Part shown: positions 26,202-33,065 of the stretch, one piece after another | How the letters are laid out: the number at the start of each line of letters is the position of its first letter | Numbering within the stretch: the stretch's first letter is position 1 | Origin: Fluviicola sp. | GTDB taxonomy: Bacteria; Bacteroidota; Bacteroidia; Flavobacteriales_D; Crocinitomicaceae | Length of the DNA: 64,000 bases | Direction of reading: 5' to 3' | NCBI GenBank assembly: GCA_002734085.1 | Contig: NVXV01000008.1 | Location: forward strand, 62,001 to 126,000 | The notes under the pieces: generated by a model | What the model saw: the letters and a program-made list of their open reading frames with translations, nothing else | Databases searched by the model: none | Told to the model about the DNA's origin: nothing | Translations under genes and position numbers: made by a program

Positions 26202-27218
26202 TTATTCAAGTAAGGATATTTTGGATATAATCACTTCATTCTCCAGAACTGAATCTTCAACACCTTCCTGATAAACATCTACTTCTCCTAATTTATAGGT
26301 GACATTGAATTTTTGATTTAAGAATTCATCTTTCATTTTACAGGAATTATCAGGATTGGCATATTTATCTAGATTTGCATTCCATATCATTATTTGTTCT
26401 CCTTGTTCATCCTCAAATAATGTAAGACAGCTGCCACGGAACTCACCTCCAACATATTTTAATATCATTGTTGAGTCCTTTTTTATGCTTACCTCTTTTT
26501 TGCTGTTGTCGCTTGTAATTTCTTGAACGTAGCCATCATCCGTAACTTTGTATTGTTTTATGTCAAGATTTACCTCTTCACCAACAGGGATTTCAAAGTT
26601 GTCATTAAAATCTTTTTCATCCAAGGTATGGAGAACTCTATTTTCAGAGGGATTTAGAATAATAAACAGTGTTTTATACTGAGCTTTGTGCTGTGAATGA
26701 TGAAGAGAGTATTCATAGTTAATTTTATAAATTTTACCTATGACTTCATTTGGTTCTCGATTTTTTAAGCTCTCCAAAGGCTTAAACATGTGAGCATAAT
26801 TATTATCTTCAAAATTACCCTTAGATGCTTGATATATCTCTGATATATCTTGACAATTTTTTCTCATATCTTTAACAAGTTTATCTAACTCTCCTTTATG
26901 ATACTTATTTACCTCCCCATCAGAATAGTACATCTTGGACCTTGGTCTTTCAGCCAATCGTGCCCCTGCACTCAACTCATTAAGTATTTCATCGTATGTA
27001 TTTTGCACTGCCTTTAATTTTTTACTGGCAATTAGCAAACTATCTTGCACGGTAATGTCTTTGATGTTTTCCACTTCATTTACTATGAATCGAGCATAAC
27101 TTTTCCTCTTTTGAATTTGTTCTTTAATTTCGCTGGTTAATACTTCGTCACCAGTTTTAGACTGCCCTCCACAAGAGTAGATAATAGTAATAATTGAAAG
27201 TGTCAGTAATAATCTCAT
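26202..27218 (-). CDS. accessory lipoprotein, 338 aa
   Basis: Signal MRLLLTLSIITIIYSC ends in a lipobox cysteine, so it is a predicted lipoprotein. The following ~110 residues are helical and charged, and the C-terminal half is beta-rich (GKIYKINYEYSLHHSQHKAQYKTLFIILNPSENRVLHTLDEKDF and onward). No domain is recognised. It faces the convergent XRE gene at only four bases and shares its upstream region with the second XRE gene and its palindrome at 27267-27280. Confidence 0.65.
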   Translation of the reverse strand: MRLLLTLSIITIIYSCGGQSKTGDEVLTSEIKEQIQKRKSYARFIVNEVENIKDITVQDSLLIASKKLKAVQNTYDEILNELSAGARLAERPRSKMYYSDGEVNKYHKGELDKLVKDMRKNCQDISEIYQASKGNFEDNNYAHMFKPLESLKNREPNEVIGKIYKINYEYSLHHSQHKAQYKTLFIILNPSENRVLHTLDEKDFNDNFEIPVGEEVNLDIKQYKVTDDGYVQEITSDNSKKEVSIKKDSTMILKYVGGEFRGSCLTLFEDEQGEQIMIWNANLDKYANPDNSCKMKDEFLNQKFNVTYKLGEVDVYQEGVEDSVLENEVIISKISLLE

Positions 27219-27266
27219 ATGAATATATTTTTCGCTAATATACGAAATAAACAGTTACAAACAACC

Positions 27267-27280
27267 GATTGTATACAATC
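27267..27280. promoter_or_regulatory. perfect 14-bp palindrome, putative XRE operator
   Basis: GATTGTATACAATC is a perfect palindrome, located 36 bases before the second XRE start and between two divergent genes. It is a typical site for a dimeric HTH repressor. Confidence 0.6.
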
Positions 27281-27315
27281 ACTTGAAATAATATGATTGA
27301 AGTTAATTTCACAGC

Positions 27316-27549
27316 ATGGTTAAAAGTGGTAGAAAATCAGAGATGCCAATAGAAATAATTGAGCTTGGACAGCGAATTCAACAGATTATTAAAGAAAAAG
27401 GATTTAAAACTAGAGAGGTAGCTCACGATTCAGGACTAGATGTCGAGAATTTGAGGAAGTACATCAAGGGAAGACAAGAGATGAAGGTTAGTACGATGCT
27501 TAAAATTTCTAGAGCACTTAAAGTTGATGTTGGAGAATTGTTTAAATAA
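27316..27549 (+). CDS. XRE-like helix-turn-helix regulator, 77 aa
   Basis: Single HTH domain: ELGQRIQQIIKEKGFKTREVAHDSGLDVENLRKYIKGRQEMKVSTMLKISRALKVDVGELF. The recognition helix would be SGLDVENLRKYIKG. It starts 36 bases downstream of a perfect 14-bp palindrome. The upstream region is shared with the divergent lipoprotein gene, suggesting control of that gene or of itself. It differs from the 25967 regulator in sequence, so the two are not recent duplicates. Confidence 0.8.
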   Translation: MVKSGRKSEMPIEIIELGQRIQQIIKEKGFKTREVAHDSGLDVENLRKYIKGRQEMKVSTMLKISRALKVDVGELFK

Positions 27550-27655
27550 ATTAAAAAACCAATTGAACGAGTGACTGTAATTATGCAATTAACCCAAAAC
27601 AAAGACTCAAATTTGATTTAAATTACTATATTGCAATAAATTAAAACCTTTAATC

Positions 27656-27862
27656 ATGCCAAATTATTACGTTAGAACGGTGCCTCAATCGAATGGAGAC
27701 CATGAAGTTCATAAGGAAGGATGTAGTTATATGCCTTTATCAGAAAACAGAAAAAAACTTGGAAATTTCCCAACTTGTAAATCTGCTGTCACAGAGGCGA
27801 AGAAGACATACTCAAAATCAAACGGTTGTTATTATTGCAGTAATGACTGTCATACAAGTTAA
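27656..27862 (+). CDS. small Cys-rich conserved protein, 68 aa
   Basis: Small soluble protein MPNYYVRTVPQSNGDHEVHK followed by EGCSYMPLSENRKKLGNFPTCK and an end with NGCYYCSNDCHTS. Five cysteines, including CYYC and a final CHTS, suggest a metal-binding or disulfide structure. I believe this conserved family is widespread and of unknown function. It is monocistronic, with a gap of about 100 bases upstream and 140 downstream. Confidence 0.65.
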   Translation: MPNYYVRTVPQSNGDHEVHKEGCSYMPLSENRKKLGNFPTCKSAVTEAKKTYSKSNGCYYCSNDCHTS

Positions 27863-28002
27863 TTAACGAGAACATCTAAGTATATTTGTACAAGTCTTGA
27901 ATTTAACTATTCCTAATGGTTGTTCAAGTCATATGTACTATTTTATCTTTTTTGTAACTTTATTTCAAATGATAAAGTAATTATATTTACATATTTATAG
28001 AA

Positions 28003-28299
28003 ATGAATAGAGTGTTTAATCATAGATTAATTGATGTTTTTAAGGCTTGTCTAAAAGCTCTAAAACAACTCAAAATGAAAGTAGATTATGAAAGTCTTGA
28101 AAAGGGTAGAATCGAAGCCTCTACAAGAGCCTCAATACTTTCATGGGGAGAAAGCATTGTGATTGATTTTGAATCGAGTGGCGATAAGTGTTCAATGAAG
28201 GTTTCATCAGAAGCTGCGGCGCAAGTTTTTAGTTGGGGAAAGGATTCATCGAATGAAAGAGAAATATTAAACTTAACTGAAAAAAAACTGAAGACTTGA
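28003..28299 (+). CDS. hypothetical protein, 98 aa
   Basis: A short alpha/beta protein (FKACLKALKQLKMKVDYESLEKGRIEASTRASILSWGESIVIDFESSGDKCSMKVSSEA...) without membrane or signal segments. The repeated LSWGE/FSWGKD phrases suggest a small domain seen in other membrane-associated hypotheticals, but I cannot name it. It overlaps the next gene by four bases (TTGA), so these two genes are translationally coupled. Confidence 0.55.
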   Translation: MNRVFNHRLIDVFKACLKALKQLKMKVDYESLEKGRIEASTRASILSWGESIVIDFESSGDKCSMKVSSEAAAQVFSWGKDSSNEREILNLTEKKLKT

Positions 28300-28628
28300 A
28301 ACTTTATATATCAAATTGTAAGTCTTGTGGGAAAAAAATCCCATTGAATTTAAACGCTCCAAGTAGGGCTCATATAAGAAATATATATGGTGACCAATTT
28401 AGCGTTGAGTGCTCTAATTGTTGTAATATAAATGATTACACGCCGAGCGATATACATGCTGAGTCTCAAGTTAACTCGACTATTAAAGGTGGAGCTATTG
28501 GAGGCGCTATTGGTTTGTTAGGAGGGCCAATCGGTCTTCTTATAGGTGGCGCTATTGGAGGTGCTATTGGTAATGACCAAGATACACAGGAAAAAAATCA
28601 AGTAAAACGTTTTAATAGGAGTTATTGA
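28296..28628 (+). CDS. zinc-ribbon and glycine-zipper protein, 110 aa
   Basis: Begins at TTG within the stop codon of the upstream gene; no ATG fits. The N-terminus carries CKSCGK and CSNCCN, a four-cysteine zinc ribbon (residues about 8-50). Residues 63-90 form a glycine zipper (STIKGGAIGGAIGLLGGPIGLLIGGAIGGAIGN), a membrane-inserting motif seen in pore and toxin proteins. A zinc ribbon joined to a glycine zipper is unusual. A membrane-active role is possible but unproven. Confidence 0.6.
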   Translation: MKLYISNCKSCGKKIPLNLNAPSRAHIRNIYGDQFSVECSNCCNINDYTPSDIHAESQVNSTIKGGAIGGAIGLLGGPIGLLIGGAIGGAIGNDQDTQEKNQVKRFNRSY

Positions 28629-28630
28629 GT

Positions 28631-29146
28631 ATGAACTTGAAAAATCTAAATAAAATAAAACTTGGTAGACTTTCTCTTATTTTAATTGGCTCTGCTTTGA
28701 TTGTTTGTTTTGCTGTCATAGACAATTTCTTATCACCGATTACCCATAGTTTTAGAACGATTGCTGAATTAAAAGGGTTATTTTTTATTATTGTTGGCAT
28801 ATCTACTTTTATAGGCATCTTGCATTTGATTTATGTAGCTCAAAAAGGTCACACAAATGAATATCTTCTCTATCGAAGGATGGGGCCTATAATTTCTTCC
28901 CCATTAACTGCTGCCACTCAAGGAGTTTTTATCTATGGTGGCATAGAAATAGTGTTTATTATTTGCTATGACATTTCCACTGTTAAGGAATTTCAAGGTA
29001 TAAATAAACTTGCAGTGTCAATAGCAATGCTTGCAATAGTTATATATGCTTTTTACATTTTGTCTGCGATGCTATCTGATATAGTCAAGTACGAACCTGA
29101 TAATACTGAAACAGGAAAAATAGTATCGGATAAAAAAAGTAAATAA
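28631..29146 (+). CDS. multi-pass membrane protein, about 171 aa
   Basis: Four hydrophobic segments are visible (RLSLILIGSALIVCFAVID, LKGLFFIIVGISTFIGILHL, AATQGVFIYGGIEIVFIICYD, KLAVSIAMLAIVIYAFYILSAML). ATG at 28631 is preferred; a TTG at 28625 overlaps the preceding stop. It lies third in a tight three-gene unit with the 98-aa and zinc-ribbon/glycine-zipper genes. No transporter or enzyme motif is recognised. Confidence 0.6.
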   Translation: MNLKNLNKIKLGRLSLILIGSALIVCFAVIDNFLSPITHSFRTIAELKGLFFIIVGISTFIGILHLIYVAQKGHTNEYLLYRRMGPIISSPLTAATQGVFIYGGIEIVFIICYDISTVKEFQGINKLAVSIAMLAIVIYAFYILSAMLSDIVKYEPDNTETGKIVSDKKSK

Positions 29147-29196
29147 CTATAACCTAAGTAATTTTTGCACTAATATTTTAAAAAATAGAAAACCAC

Positions 29197-30768
29197 ATGG
29201 ACTTTAGTAAGAATCCCTTGTTAAATTCTACTCACGAATATAAACTCAGAACCATTTATAAAAGGTTTCCAGGCCTAAAAAAAGCTGATAAAACCGAAAT
29301 CCTTTCATTATATGATTTTTTTAACTCAACACCTCAGAAATATTTCTCTCAAGAAGTATTCAAGGTTTACTATGAGTTCATATCTGAAATGAAACCAGAA
29401 AGATTACAAATGTGTTTTAAAGAACATGTTCATTCTTTGGATATTGCTTTTAAATCATTATCAAGAATTAATAATGAAAATTTTCATGATACTTTTCATC
29501 CAAATGATGAAATTGATAGAATACGATTCATAGATAGATATATTCATCACAATTATCAACGTTTAATTGAAGGGGCTTATCACGCTTTTATTTATCCCAT
29601 TACATTTGATATATTGAAATCAAATGATAAGAAAACCGAGAATATGAATGTCTTTAACTGTAATCAAGTTTTAGAAAAGTCAGAAAAATTCAGCATAATT
29701 TCAAAGTTCTATGACCATGATGTTAGAAATGCTATTGCGCACAATGATATTGAATTTTTGGAAAAAGATATAAAATATCGAAATAGAAAAAAAGTTAAAG
29801 TTTTACATAGTCGGAGTACAATAAATTTATTTGACAAGTTGCTTGATACGTGCAATGCCATGGCTTTTGCGCTTAAAACTTTTGTACTCACTAATAATGA
29901 GTTTATTCAAGAGAATAATATACAAATTCCTAAGTGGATTATAGTTGAAGAGATAATTCCAAACTTAAATACTTATGAATGGAGAGTTGAAGATATTTTT
30001 GAATCAACTTTGCCAGATGGAAGGAATCAGTTAATAATTTATGGGAAGAATAGTTTACTAAGTTTTAATGAGGCACTATTTTATTCTTTTCAAACCACGA
30101 TATTAACTGAACGATTTCTTAGTGGTTATGATAGATACTACATTAGTTCTCAGAGTAAATATGCTCCTATATGCTTTGGAGGATTTAACGGTAAGATACT
30201 GAAGGAAAATAGAGAGAAAGGCAACTTAAATTACAAAGGGGTTATTGAAGATGTGCTTTTCTTTGTACCCAAATTTAAAACACCTCGCTTCTTCAGATTA
30301 TTGAGACGATTATATTTTACTTCTAAAACTGAATTTAAATACAAGTATTTATTTCGTAAAAAAAGTGAATATCAAGTAAGATGGACGGAAAGTCATCGTA
30401 ATGTAAATCATTCAGTCGTGAAGGCTGGGGTTGTTTTAACAAGTATTGACAAATTGCCTGAAGATATTATACGAGAAAATATAACTCAAATCGCTCGTAA
30501 GACTATTAAAAATGCTAGAAAAAACACTTCCTTGTTTAAAAGGCATAGGTATTTGACAGTTGGGTATTTAAGTATTTTCATATATCAAGAGGATAGGCGA
30601 CTTAGGGAAATTAAGAACTCAGGATTGATTGAGAACTTGATTTGTACTGTTGTGAAGAAAAAACTGAAGAGAATTAATTCTCCTGATATAATTGGAAGCA
30701 AAATTGAAACCATAGGAAATTACAGAATTGCCTGGAATAAGAATTCAACTGTTTTTGATAATGTTTAA
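29197..30768 (+). CDS. 523-aa protein with HEPN-like RNAIAH motif
   Basis: A large helical accessory protein. Residues about 100-230 include YDHDVRNAIAHNDIEFLE with R177-N178-x3-H182 spacing, the RNxxxH motif of HEPN ribonuclease domains. Helical segments before it (HHNYQRLIEGAYHAFIYP) and after it (FDKLLDTCNAMAFALKTFV) agree with a HEPN fold. The C-terminal half has no recognised domain. HEPN proteins include RNA-cleaving toxins and defence effectors. Many HEPN-like proteins have lost catalysis, so activity is not claimed. It is the last gene of the accessory island. Confidence 0.55.
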   Translation: MDFSKNPLLNSTHEYKLRTIYKRFPGLKKADKTEILSLYDFFNSTPQKYFSQEVFKVYYEFISEMKPERLQMCFKEHVHSLDIAFKSLSRINNENFHDTFHPNDEIDRIRFIDRYIHHNYQRLIEGAYHAFIYPITFDILKSNDKKTENMNVFNCNQVLEKSEKFSIISKFYDHDVRNAIAHNDIEFLEKDIKYRNRKKVKVLHSRSTINLFDKLLDTCNAMAFALKTFVLTNNEFIQENNIQIPKWIIVEEIIPNLNTYEWRVEDIFESTLPDGRNQLIIYGKNSLLSFNEALFYSFQTTILTERFLSGYDRYYISSQSKYAPICFGGFNGKILKENREKGNLNYKGVIEDVLFFVPKFKTPRFFRLLRRLYFTSKTEFKYKYLFRKKSEYQVRWTESHRNVNHSVVKAGVVLTSIDKLPEDIIRENITQIARKTIKNARKNTSLFKRHRYLTVGYLSIFIYQEDRRLREIKNSGLIENLICTVVKKKLKRINSPDIIGSKIETIGNYRIAWNKNSTVFDNV

Positions 30769-30856
30769 TGAATGAATTTACAATAAAACCTCCAGAAAAC
30801 AAATCCCAGATGCTTATTCTTATTATACGAAAGCTCCTATTTTAATGTTGCAATTG

Positions 30857-30891
30857 AGACTTGCGTAATTAAGGCTTTTTTAAGGGCTTTT
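30857..30891. repeat. right 35-bp inverted repeat of the accessory island
   Basis: Reverse-complement match to 18841-18875 (about 29/35; inner 21 bases 20/21, core AGACTTGCGTAATT on this strand). It lies 88 bases after the HEPN-like gene and 43 bases before the MtfA start. Confidence 0.75.
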
Positions 30892-30934
30892 TTTATTTTA
30901 GAGAAATCTTATTTTTATTTATTGTGAACTGCTC

Positions 30935-31819
30935 ATGAAAAATTATTCCTATTTACTCTGGACATTACTTTTTTTAGTCCTTTTAGGATCGATTCCTTTA
31001 CTATTATACAATAGAGGAGTTGATGTAGCTAGAATTGTTGGTTTTATCGTCTTAATAGCTATTGTAGTAGCGTTATGGTATTGGAGATATGCAATACGCA
31101 AAAAGTCGCCCAGAAATGAGCGAATTAAGCTAGATGCAAACGATCTGTTTTGGCTTGAAAAAAATATTTCCTTCTATAAGAAACTATCTAAAAATGATCG
31201 CAAAATATTCTTGGATCGAATAGGTATATTTTTGGCGGATATTCAAATAACCGAGGTAGATAAAGAGGTAGCAGATAAAGAAACTTGTTTTTATGTGGCT
31301 TCAAGTGCAATTATCGCCTATTGGGGATTGCCGTATTGGAATTATGGAGAGCTTCAGGAAGTATTAGTATATCCTACAAACTTCAATATGGATAACACTT
31401 TAAATGAGCTTGGACGAGTAGGAGGTAAAGTACATCATGGAGGTCTAATGGATAAAACCATGATTCTTTCATTTCCTGAGTTGAAGAAGGGATTTCAAAT
31501 TAATAATGATAAAAAGAATGTAGGTGTACATGAATTTAGTCATCTCTTAGATAAATCAGATGGTTCTATTGATGGTATACCTCCTTTTATGGAAAAAGAA
31601 GATAGAAAAATTTGGTTAAACATAATGGAAAGGGAGATGAGTAAGATCAATAGTGATTCGTCTACTATTCCAGATTATGGTGGTGTGGACAAGACGGAGT
31701 TCTTTGCTGTTGTTTCTGAATATTATAAAGAATGCCCCAAACTCCTAAAAATTAAACATATAGAATTATATAATGTATTACACAGTTATTACAATCAACC
31801 AAAAATAAAAAAGGGTTAG
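30935..31819 (+). CDS. MtfA-like zinc-dependent metallopeptidase
   Basis: M90/MtfA family protease. Two N-terminal membrane helices (about residues 5-24 and 32-50) anchor it. The catalytic HExxH is in GVHEFSHLLDKSDG, and the family segment VDKTEFFAVVSEYYKECP follows, with the third ligand likely in FFAVVSE. Other typical stretches are EVLVYPTNF and HHGGLMDKTMILSF. E. coli MtfA lacks membrane helices and titrates the Mlc repressor. Here the function is unknown, but membrane-anchored versions are common in Bacteroidetes. It is the first core-like gene right of the island. Confidence 0.9.
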   Translation: MKNYSYLLWTLLFLVLLGSIPLLLYNRGVDVARIVGFIVLIAIVVALWYWRYAIRKKSPRNERIKLDANDLFWLEKNISFYKKLSKNDRKIFLDRIGIFLADIQITEVDKEVADKETCFYVASSAIIAYWGLPYWNYGELQEVLVYPTNFNMDNTLNELGRVGGKVHHGGLMDKTMILSFPELKKGFQINNDKKNVGVHEFSHLLDKSDGSIDGIPPFMEKEDRKIWLNIMEREMSKINSDSSTIPDYGGVDKTEFFAVVSEYYKECPKLLKIKHIELYNVLHSYYNQPKIKKG

Positions 31820-31841
31820 CCAGTATCACTGACTAACCCTT
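31811..31841. terminator. bidirectional terminator between MtfA and a small lipoprotein
   Basis: AAGGGTTAG (31811-31819) pairs with CTAACCCTT (31833-31841), with an inner CAGT-ATC-ACTG hairpin. It overlaps the stop of mtfA. Confidence 0.75.
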
Positions 31842-31865
31842 CGCGCTAAACTATACTACAAAAAA

Positions 31866-32063
31866 CTATTTTCTTGCTTTGCAACCGTAGTAACAGGCCT
31901 GAGGAGCAAGATCCTCATTAGGATTTGTGGTAGTATCTATTGACTTAGGTGTCGGCATATCTTTACTAGCATTCACATTAGTTAATTTTTCTTGAGGCTC
32001 CCTATCGGAACAGCTCATAGTAAAAATCAATAATATAGATGCTATTGTTACTTTCATATTCAT
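31866..32063 (-). CDS. small lipoprotein, 65 aa
   Basis: A signal with lipobox (MKVTIASILLIFTMSC) precedes a short polar Ser/Thr/Pro/Asn-rich body and ends QACYYGCKARK. The mature part is about 45 residues with two cysteines. Small lipoproteins like this are common in the phylum; the function is unknown. It is supported by the signal peptide and by the terminator shared with mtfA. Confidence 0.55.
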   Translation of the reverse strand: MNMKVTIASILLIFTMSCSDREPQEKLTNVNASKDMPTPKSIDTTTNPNEDLAPQACYYGCKARK

Positions 32064-32309
32064 TATAAATATAACGTCTTAAAATCAAATAATTACGGTA
32101 AATCGCTGTATGTGGGCTATAGATGTGCGAATGGTAGCTTAAGATTATCGAACAAAAACATTTTGTTTAATAATGGATTAAAATCACAAAATTTTGATAA
32201 ATATTAAACAGGATTAAGTCGTTTTGATGAAGAGGTAAAATCAATGTGAGGAACAAAAGTGAATTGATATAGGTTGTTATATAACGCAGATTACCAATAA
32301 GGACAAAAA
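32064..32309. other. intergenic region, no feature recognised
   Basis: AT-rich stretch between the small lipoprotein start and the DUF4190 terminator. No ORF, hairpin or promoter of note was found. Confidence 0.5.
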
Positions 32310-32337
32310 AAAGGCCGTTTACGAATAAACGACCTTT
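32310..32337 (-). terminator. terminator for the DUF4190 gene
   Basis: On the minus strand AAAGG-T-CGTTTA pairs with TAAACG-G-CCTTT around TTCG and is followed by a run of eight T. Confidence 0.85.
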
Positions 32338-32367
32338 AGAAATAAGAATATTTTATTCTTACAATAA

Positions 32368-32739
32368 TTAGTTGTTAGAATTTCTCAATGCATCTTGAAA
32401 TTCTTGGCTATTAAATGCATCCTCTAATCCACTTGCAGCCGTTGAAAGGAATACAATTACAATTATCCAAATAATTGCGTAAAGCACTAGTCCAATGATA
32501 CCTGTTATCATACCTCCAGTAGCAGCACCTTTACCGCCTACACTTGGATCAGCTTTAATTTTCTTCTTAGCAACTACTGCTAAAATTATTGCCAATATAC
32601 CAGTAATAATCCCAAGTATACCACCTAATATCCAACCTAAAGCAATAGATACTATACCTAGTACAAGAGATGCTGTTGCCATACCATTACTTTTAGGTGC
32701 ACCTGTGTTCGCTGCTCCTACATTTTCTGTTTCACTCAT
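32368..32739 (-). CDS. DUF4190-type small membrane protein
   Basis: Two hydrophobic helical segments (SLVLGIVSIALGWILGGILGIITGILAIILAVVAKK and TGGMITGIIGLVLYAIIWIIVIVFLSTAA) are separated by a short basic loop. This is the layout of DUF4190 proteins, which start with a small-residue-rich tail and a LGIxSxxLG motif. Function is unknown. It has a strong intrinsic terminator and a clear gap upstream, so it is probably monocistronic. Confidence 0.8.
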   Translation of the reverse strand: MSETENVGAANTGAPKSNGMATASLVLGIVSIALGWILGGILGIITGILAIILAVVAKKKIKADPSVGGKGAATGGMITGIIGLVLYAIIWIIVIVFLSTAASGLEDAFNSQEFQDALRNSNN

Positions 32740-32826
32740 AGTTTTTAGTTTAAAATTAACGTCTCAAACATAAGTAAAATTATTTTAACAAATTTTCTAT
32801 TTTATAAAAAAAACATAAAAGTAGTA

Positions 32827-32973
32827 TCAGTTTTTCTCTAGATCCCTTTGAAGACCTACTTGTAAACGTGAGACATAAGTTATTAACACTGTGTTGATAG
32901 TATCTAAAAAATTACTTTTATTATTGGTGATCAAGTGTTTTTCTATCTCTAGTAAGAACAAATTAACCTTCAT
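32827..32973 (-). CDS. short possible ORF or gene remnant, 48 aa
   Basis: A frame not in the ORF track reads MKVNLFLLEIEKHLITNNKS... and ends LQVGLQRDLEKN, with helical character. The same frame stays open back to about base 33070 without an ATG, so this may be a remnant of a longer gene. Evidence is weak. Confidence 0.2.
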   Translation of the reverse strand: MKVNLFLLEIEKHLITNNKSNFLDTINTVLITYVSRLQVGLQRDLEKN

Positions 32974-33065
32974 ATATTTAATAGCTCCACTTTTCAACTC
33001 ACTTCTCGAGTTGTTTTCGTTTAAAACGCATTTTATATTTGAAAAGAGAGAATCTAGAAGGTAAA

